Assembly (NCBI GenBank): GCA_002408445.1
Contig: DHSK01000082.1
Coordinates: forward strand, 1-10,786
Length of the DNA stretch: 10,786 nt
DNA from: Syntrophomonas sp. UBA5288
Lineage (GTDB): Bacteria; Bacillota; Syntrophomonadia; Syntrophomonadales; Syntrophomonadaceae
Reading direction: 5' to 3'
Under the pieces are notes generated by a model. That model had not been told where the DNA came from. It saw nothing but the letters and a program-made list of their open reading frames with translations, and ran no database searches. Positions within the stretch are counted from its first letter, which is position 1. Every line of letters begins with the position of its first letter. The position numbers and the translations under genes were made by a program. Positions 7,147-10,786 of this stretch are shown here, piece by piece.

Positions 7147-7172
7147 TGGCCCCGGAATATGTAATTGGGCCA
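7147..7172. repeat. Short inverted repeat TGGCCC...GGGCCA
   Basis: Six-base arms at 7147-7152 and 7167-7172 flank a 14-base loop, just upstream of the birA -10 box. The right arm is followed by AAGTTTTAG, giving a weak terminator-like look on the plus strand, but no plus-strand gene ends upstream. It may be an operator or chance. Confidence 0.25.
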
Positions 7173-7206
7173 AGTTTTAGTTATAATAGGTTCAATAGTT
7201 AACAAT
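7173..7206 (+). promoter_or_regulatory. Possible degenerate BirA operator upstream of birA
   Basis: The right half-site AGTTAACAAT (7197-7206) differs at one position from the ideal GGTTAACAAT. At the correct 14-base spacing the left half, AGTTTTAGTT (7173-7182), matches ATTGTTAACC at only 5 of 10 positions. The site would overlap the -10 box. This could be weak autoregulation or a lone half-site. Confidence 0.3.
7182..7187 (+). promoter_or_regulatory. birA -10 box
   Basis: A perfect TATAAT lies 36 bases before the birA start codon. The region 16-17 bases upstream (TGTAAT/ATGTAA) is a poor -35 match, so the promoter may be weak or need an activator. Confidence 0.5.
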
Positions 7207-7223
7207 TATAAGAGGTGGAATGA

Positions 7224-8216
7224 ATGCAGCTTTATGATAAGGTCCTGCAGGCACTGAAAGAGAAAAAAGGCGAATGGGTATCGGGAGAATCCTTAAGTGA
7301 TGCTCTCGCAGTATCCCGGACCGCCATTTGGAAGCAGATCAAAACGCTGCAGGCGGAAGGGTATATAATAGATTCTTCTCCCAAAAAAGGGTATTTGTTA
7401 AGTGCCAGCCCGGATCTTTTATTACCTTTGGAAGTTGGGCCGGGATTAGAAACCCAGGTACTGGGGCAGACCAATTATCTCTACTATCCCGAAGTTGATT
7501 CAACCAACATCCGGGCCCGCGAACTGGCTGCCCAGGGGTATCCCGAAGGAACAGTGGTTGTGGCTGAGACCCAAACCAACGGAAGAGGACGGCGGGGCAG
7601 GAACTGGTACTCACCGGCGCAAGCGGGCATATACTTTTCGGTAATTTTACGCCCGCTGGTTCCTTTACGGGATATTTCAAAGGTTTCTTTGGTCGCCGGT
7701 CTGGCCGTGGCGGAAAATATTGAAGCCCAGCTAGACCTTCGGGCATCGATAAAATGGCCGAACGATGTCCTGATAAACAACAAAAAAGTGGCGGGCATAT
7801 TGGCGGAAGCAGTGACCGATATGGATAGTGTTGAATACATTGTCCTCGGCATTGGATTAAATATAAATACGCCAATTCAGGATTTTCCGGACGAATTTCA
7901 GGCCCGGGCTACCTCGGCCGGGGCGGAATGCGGCACCAGTATTTCACGAGTCCAGGTATTTCAAGGTATGCTGAAATATCTGGAGTACTATTATTTCTTA
8001 TTTAAAGATAATAAATTCAGTCAGATTCTGGCTAAAATCAAAGACCGCTCAATAGTACTGGGGCAGGAAGTGCGCCTGGACACCGTAAACGGCTATTTAA
8101 TGGGACAGGCGATAGATATAGATGATAATGGCTGCCTTTTAGTCCGTAATCAGGAAGGAATTCATACCATTATGTCAGGCGAGATTACTATTCTGCCTCA
8201 TCTTTCAGATCGATAA
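7224..8216 (+). CDS. birA: Bifunctional biotin-[acetyl-CoA-carboxylase] ligase / biotin operon repressor
   Basis: BirA makes biotinyl-AMP and attaches biotin to carboxylase carrier proteins; the adenylate-bound dimer represses biotin genes. The 330 residues include an N-terminal winged helix (about 1-60; GEWVSGESLSDALAVSRTAI and KKGYLLS), so this is the regulatory, bifunctional type. The ligase domain shows VDSTN, GRGRRGR (120-126), KWPNDV (177-182), KKVAGIL (187-193) and GIGLNIN. A small C-terminal SH3-like domain (VNGYLMGQAIDIDDNGCLLV) follows. The ATG has AGAGGTGG five bases upstream. Its target is visible directly downstream, as a BirA operator before bioY. No terminator follows birA, so some transcription into bioY is possible. 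Confidence 0.96.
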   Translation: MQLYDKVLQALKEKKGEWVSGESLSDALAVSRTAIWKQIKTLQAEGYIIDSSPKKGYLLSASPDLLLPLEVGPGLETQVLGQTNYLYYPEVDSTNIRARELAAQGYPEGTVVVAETQTNGRGRRGRNWYSPAQAGIYFSVILRPLVPLRDISKVSLVAGLAVAENIEAQLDLRASIKWPNDVLINNKKVAGILAEAVTDMDSVEYIVLGIGLNINTPIQDFPDEFQARATSAGAECGTSISRVQVFQGMLKYLEYYYFLFKDNKFSQILAKIKDRSIVLGQEVRLDTVNGYLMGQAIDIDDNGCLLVRNQEGIHTIMSGEITILPHLSDR

Positions 8217-8224
8217 ACTCACCT

Positions 8225-8258
8225 ATTGTTAACCACAAAAATAAATAAGGTTGACAAT
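8225..8258 (+). promoter_or_regulatory. BirA operator controlling bioY
   Basis: The inverted repeat ATTGTTAACC (8225-8234), 14 bases, GGTTGACAAT (8249-8258) has arms that are complementary at 9 of 10 positions. It agrees with the known Firmicutes BirA site, TTGTnAACC-N14/15-GGTTnACAA. It lies between birA and the biotin transporter gene bioY and covers the -35 box of the bioY promoter, which gives a direct steric repression mechanism. Confidence 0.9.
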
Positions 8259-8278
8259 GCATCCCGGAAATTTATAAT
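8251..8278 (+). promoter_or_regulatory. Consensus sigma-A-type promoter of bioY operon
   Basis: TTGACA (8251-8256), a 16-base spacer and TATAAT (8273-8278) match both consensus hexamers exactly. The -35 box is part of the right half of the BirA operator. Transcription would begin near 8285, leaving a leader of about 100 bases before bioY. Confidence 0.85.
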
Positions 8279-8300
8279 TGACCTTAGAGCATTCCGATCA

Positions 8301-8334
8301 CATGATCCGGAAAATTTCTACCTTCCGGATTATG
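8301..8334 (+). repeat. Hairpin in the bioY 5' leader
   Basis: CATGATCCGGAA (8301-8312) and TTCCGGATTATG (8323-8334) can form a 12-pair stem, with one G-U, around a 10-base loop. No T-run follows, so it is not a typical intrinsic terminator. It would lie in the bioY mRNA leader about 50 bases before the start codon, where it could affect RNA stability or bind a protein. Confidence 0.55.
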
Positions 8335-8384
8335 GATAGGTTCATGTTCGTACTATTATCTAATTTCGGGAGGTATTAAAGAAT

Positions 8385-8942
8385 ATGGAACTAAGCCGAG
8401 AGCGCTCTAAGGTCAGGAATATGGTGTATGCGTCTCTGTTTGGCGCTTTAACTGCCATAGGCGCGTTTATTGTCATCCCGCTGCAGCCGGTGCCGATTAC
8501 CTTGCAGACACTTTTTACCGGGCTGGCCGGTGTCCTTTTGGGCGGATATACCGGGGCACTCAGTCAGATCATCTATGTCATACTGGGTTTAATCGGGCTG
8601 CCGGTTTTTGCCGGGGGCAAATCCGGGCTGGGAACTCTTTTGGGCCCCACCGGCGGATATCTGATCGGATTCATTGTTGCAGCTTATGTTATTGGTAAGA
8701 TGGTAGAAAGCAGGCGTGAAGCAGGCCCGGCCTGGATAGTATTATCACTGCTAATTGGTGATTTGGTGATTTACACCTTGGGTACTTTGCAGTTATCTTT
8801 ACTGGCTCATATCTCCATAAGCCAAGCATTACTGGCCGGGGTAGTGCCTTTTCTACCTGGTGATTTGATAAAAATGGCGGCTGCCGTTTTGATCTCTATT
8901 AGATTTTTAAAAAATAATAATATAACTAAAAAGGCTGTGTAA
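8385..8942 (+). CDS. bioY: Biotin transporter substrate-binding (S) component BioY
   Basis: BioY is the biotin-binding membrane subunit of an energy-coupling factor (ECF) transporter. The 185 residues contain about six hydrophobic segments. The BioY signature is clear: VPITLQTLF near 36-44, GLPVFAGGKSGLGTLLGPTG followed by GYLIGF (71-96), and FLPGDLIK (156-163). A positively charged N-terminus (MELSRERSKVR) precedes TM1. GGGAGGT lies about ten bases before the ATG, slightly far but strong. The upstream BirA operator independently supports biotin as substrate. It is first of a three-gene transport operon, with the ATPase gene starting 7 bases after its stop. Confidence 0.96.
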   Translation: MELSRERSKVRNMVYASLFGALTAIGAFIVIPLQPVPITLQTLFTGLAGVLLGGYTGALSQIIYVILGLIGLPVFAGGKSGLGTLLGPTGGYLIGFIVAAYVIGKMVESRREAGPAWIVLSLLIGDLVIYTLGTLQLSLLAHISISQALLAGVVPFLPGDLIKMAAAVLISIRFLKNNNITKKAV

Positions 8943-8949
8943 TTTAGAC

Positions 8950-9825
8950 ATGATCAGGATTCAGGATTTGATGTTCGCCTATGAAAAACACCTGCCGCCG
9001 GTTCTGCAGATTCCGGATTTGATTATAAAAGAGGGGGAATATACCGCCCTGATCGGACCCAATGGGTGCGGCAAGACAACTCTTATCCGGCATTTTAACG
9101 CATTGCTGCTTCCTTCTGCAGGCGGGGTCTGGATAGATGATCTAAATACCCGGGAGGCACGTAATCTGGTGGAGATCAGACGCCGGGTAGGTATGATATT
9201 TCAGAATCCTGATAATCAAATAGTAGGCATGAGCGTGGAAGAGGACGTAGCCTTTGGCCCCGGCAATCTGGGTTTGCCTTCTGCCGAGGTAGGCCGGCGG
9301 GTAAAAGAGGCTCTGGCTATGGTGGGACTGACCGGGCTTGAAACTCAGCCCCCCTACACTCTTTCCGGGGGCCAGAAACAACTGTTGGCCCTGGCCGGTT
9401 TATTGGCTATGGACCCTAAATTTATTATTCTTGATGAACCTACTTCCTCTTTGGATCCGGCGGCCAGACAAAAGGTACTGAGCTTATTGCAGAATTTAAG
9501 GCAACAGGGAATTGGGATCGTACATATTACCCACGACATGGATGAGGCATCCCGGGCTGACCGGGTGCTGGTGCTGGATCAGGGAAAATTGGCGGCTGAC
9601 GGCAGCCCGGCCGCTATACTGACCCGGGTGGAGTGGCTGAAGGCGCTGGGTTTGGCCCCGACTCAGGTGACCGAGTTGATGTGGAAGCTGCGGCAAAGGG
9701 GAGAAACCATGGCAACCAACATTTTGGCATTGGATGAGGCGGTAAATGAAATCTCCGGCTTATTGGAGAGATTGCGTGCTTCCAGTAACGGCGGCCTTCC
9801 CGGAAAGGCGGGGCGGAGTGTATAA
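8950..9825 (+). CDS. ECF transporter ATP-binding subunit (EcfA/BioM-type)
   Basis: This ABC ATPase powers the biotin ECF transporter from the cytoplasmic side. The 291 residues show Walker A GPNGCGKTT (36-44), Q-loop FQNPDNQ (Gln85), signature LSGGQKQ (138-144), Walker B FIILDEP (158-164), D-loop SSLDP and switch His195 in HITHD. FQNPDNQIVGMSVEEDVAFG is typical of CbiO/EcfA proteins. The C-terminal about 70 residues after the nucleotide-binding domain are also usual for EcfA. There is no clear Shine-Dalgarno before the ATG, so translation may depend on coupling to bioY. Only one ATPase gene is present, so it either acts as a homodimer (BioM-like) or pairs with an EcfA encoded elsewhere. Its last 8 bases overlap the likely start of the next gene. 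Confidence 0.92.
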   Translation: MIRIQDLMFAYEKHLPPVLQIPDLIIKEGEYTALIGPNGCGKTTLIRHFNALLLPSAGGVWIDDLNTREARNLVEIRRRVGMIFQNPDNQIVGMSVEEDVAFGPGNLGLPSAEVGRRVKEALAMVGLTGLETQPPYTLSGGQKQLLALAGLLAMDPKFIILDEPTSSLDPAARQKVLSLLQNLRQQGIGIVHITHDMDEASRADRVLVLDQGKLAADGSPAAILTRVEWLKALGLAPTQVTELMWKLRQRGETMATNILALDEAVNEISGLLERLRASSNGGLPGKAGRSV

Positions 9826-10597
9826 TCTGGGTGTCTATGTGCACCGGTCATCACCTGTGCACCGGCTTGATCCCCGGGTCAAGATTATAGCGGTAATAGT
9901 TTTCAGTATTATCATCCTGCAGGCCGATGTCATTAGTTTATTGGCTGCAACCGGTTTAGCCCTGGCCATATCCGGACTGGCACGCATACCGGTAAGGACA
10001 TTACTGGCTGCTTTGCATCCGGTACTGCCTTTCTTTTTCTTTTTATTCCTGATGTATGTTTTTTTTACACCGGCAGCGGGTAAACGGTTGCTTGATTGGG
10101 GCGTAATTCAGATTGGCTATCAAGGTGTGGCGGTAGGTTTATTACAGACAGGAAGATTTATTCTGCTGGTAATAATTGCCTCCATCCTGACTATGACCAC
10201 CTCATCCTCCGAGATTACCATAGGGTTGGAACGTTTGCTGCGTCCGCTTAAAATTATACGAATATCATCCCACGATATCGCGCTGATGGTAGCTCTGGCC
10301 TTAAGATTTATTCCTACCTTGCTGCAGGAAATGAACAGTATTAAGGAAGCTCAACTGGCGCGGGGGGCGAACTTTAAAACGGGTGCCATAAGGGGGAGAA
10401 TGCGGGCTGCCATGCATTTGATAGAACCTTTGACCTTAAGCATCTTCCGGCACTGTGATGAACTGGTGGATGCTATGGAAGCCCGGGGATACCGGCAGGG
10501 AGAAAGGACTTATCTGCGGGAACCGGTATTCAGCCGGGCGGATTACTGCGTAACAGGTATTATGATCATAATAGTAATAACTATGCTGGTATGGTAG
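9818..10597 (+). CDS. ECF transporter transmembrane (T) component (EcfT/BioN-type)
   Basis: EcfT couples ATP hydrolysis by the EcfA subunits to the S component. From GTG 9818 the protein is 259 residues, beginning MYNLGVYVHRSSPVHRLDPR, the standard EcfT N-terminus; the reading frame is open further upstream, but that extension lies inside the ATPase gene and is not family-like. About five hydrophobic segments are visible, including the very Phe-rich PFFFFLFLMYVFF (71-83). The two Ala-Arg-Gly motifs that contact the ATPases are present: A181-R182-G183 in AQLARGANF and A222-R223-G224 in AMEARGYRQG. The start overlaps the ATPase stop by 8 bases, indicating coupling. The length is nearer to shared EcfT than to short BioN proteins. 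Confidence 0.92.
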   Translation: MYNLGVYVHRSSPVHRLDPRVKIIAVIVFSIIILQADVISLLAATGLALAISGLARIPVRTLLAALHPVLPFFFFLFLMYVFFTPAAGKRLLDWGVIQIGYQGVAVGLLQTGRFILLVIIASILTMTTSSSEITIGLERLLRPLKIIRISSHDIALMVALALRFIPTLLQEMNSIKEAQLARGANFKTGAIRGRMRAAMHLIEPLTLSIFRHCDELVDAMEARGYRQGERTYLREPVFSRADYCVTGIMIIIVITMLVW

Positions 10598-10603
10598 AAA
10601 CAC

Positions 10604-10639
10604 GGGGACGGTTCTTTGTTCTGATCTAGAACCGTCCCC
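10604..10639. repeat. Perfect 12-base inverted repeat, REP-like GGGGACGGTTCT element
   Basis: GGGGACGGTTCT (10604-10615) and AGAACCGTCCCC (10628-10639) are perfect complements around a 12-base loop. The sequence GGGACGGTTCTTTGT resembles palindromes repeated widely in Firmicutes genomes, often near REP-associated (Y1) transposases; that link is from memory and untested here. It lies just 6 bases after the transport operon, so it may also end or stabilise that transcript, although no T-run follows. Confidence 0.7.
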
Positions 10640-10696
10640 ATACCCGACTTACATGTAATTAACTTTTTCCTATGATTAAGCAGTAATTTTGCGAAT

Positions 10697-10756
10697 GTCA
10701 TCCTGAGGCAAAGCCGAAGGATCTTAAGATTCTTCGCCAAGGCTCAGAATTATTAC
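10697..10756. repeat. Dispersed palindromic repeat (GTCATCCTGAG... type)
   Basis: This is an imperfect inverted repeat centred on ATCTTAAGAT (10721-10730). The left arm has TCATCCTGAGGC and GCCGAAGGATCTT; the right arm has AAGATTCTTCGCC and GGCTCAGAAT. It resembles the common intergenic repeat family with GTCATCCTGAGCGAAG and its complement, found in many copies in diverse bacteria. No protein-coding sequence is apparent in 10598-10786. Confidence 0.65.
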
Positions 10757-10786
10757 GCGGTCGCACCACAATAAACGAATAGAGTG

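Noticed and set aside
7339..7875. 178-residue open frame on the minus strand inside birA
   Set aside because: birA is unmistakable on the plus strand. The antisense product is rich in Pro, Cys and Arg and has no family features.
10604..10639. Standard intrinsic terminator for the bioY operon
   Set aside because: The stem is strong but is followed by ATACCCGACTT with no T-run, so a classical Rho-independent terminator is not supported.
1..10786. CRISPR arrays, tRNA or rRNA genes, insertion sequence with transposase
   Set aside because: No regularly spaced repeats, no tRNA-like cloverleaf and no transposase gene were seen; only the two small palindromic repeats near the right end.

Overview
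This 10.8 kb window looks like chromosomal DNA from a Bacillota (Firmicutes) bacterium, probably an anaerobic clostridial lineage. The supports are strong AGGAGG-type ribosome binding sites, tightly overlapping operons, a Firmicutes-style BirA operator, an ECF-type biotin transporter and a trpEGDCF gene order. Base composition is moderate. I cannot name a genus from sequence alone.

Layout. (1) Positions 78-5600, plus strand: a compact operon trpE-trpG-trpD-trpC-trpF followed by a type I-beta DAHP synthase. Most junctions overlap by 1-4 nt. The set runs from shikimate-pathway entry to indole-glycerol phosphate, but trpB and trpA (tryptophan synthase) are absent where they would normally sit. 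(2) Positions 5616-7036, minus strand, convergent with the trp operon: an ECF sigma factor, a small two-TM membrane protein and a type I signal peptidase, overlapping by 11 and 8 nt. The small protein fits a candidate anti-sigma factor and carries an Ala-rich, signal-peptidase-like motif just outside its first TM segment. (3) Positions 7037-7223: a divergent regulatory region with palindromes, a candidate ECF promoter, a TATAAT box and a possible BirA half-site. (4) Positions 7224-10597, plus strand: birA (biotin ligase/repressor), then bioY, an ECF ATPase gene and an EcfT-type transmembrane gene. A near-perfect BirA operator (8225-8258) overlaps the -35 box of a consensus promoter before bioY. 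(5) Positions 10598-10786: no gene, but two palindromic elements resembling dispersed bacterial repeats.

How the genes work together. The first block feeds and runs tryptophan biosynthesis. The right-hand block is a self-contained biotin circuit: BirA attaches biotin and, when biotin is plentiful, would shut off the BioY/EcfA/EcfT importer through the operator. The most original candidate is the middle block. An ECF sigma factor, a putative membrane anti-sigma and a signal peptidase are translationally coupled, which suggests that the peptidase may process the anti-sigma, as SipS does for RsiV in Bacillus subtilis. That idea is inference and rests on gene order and one motif.
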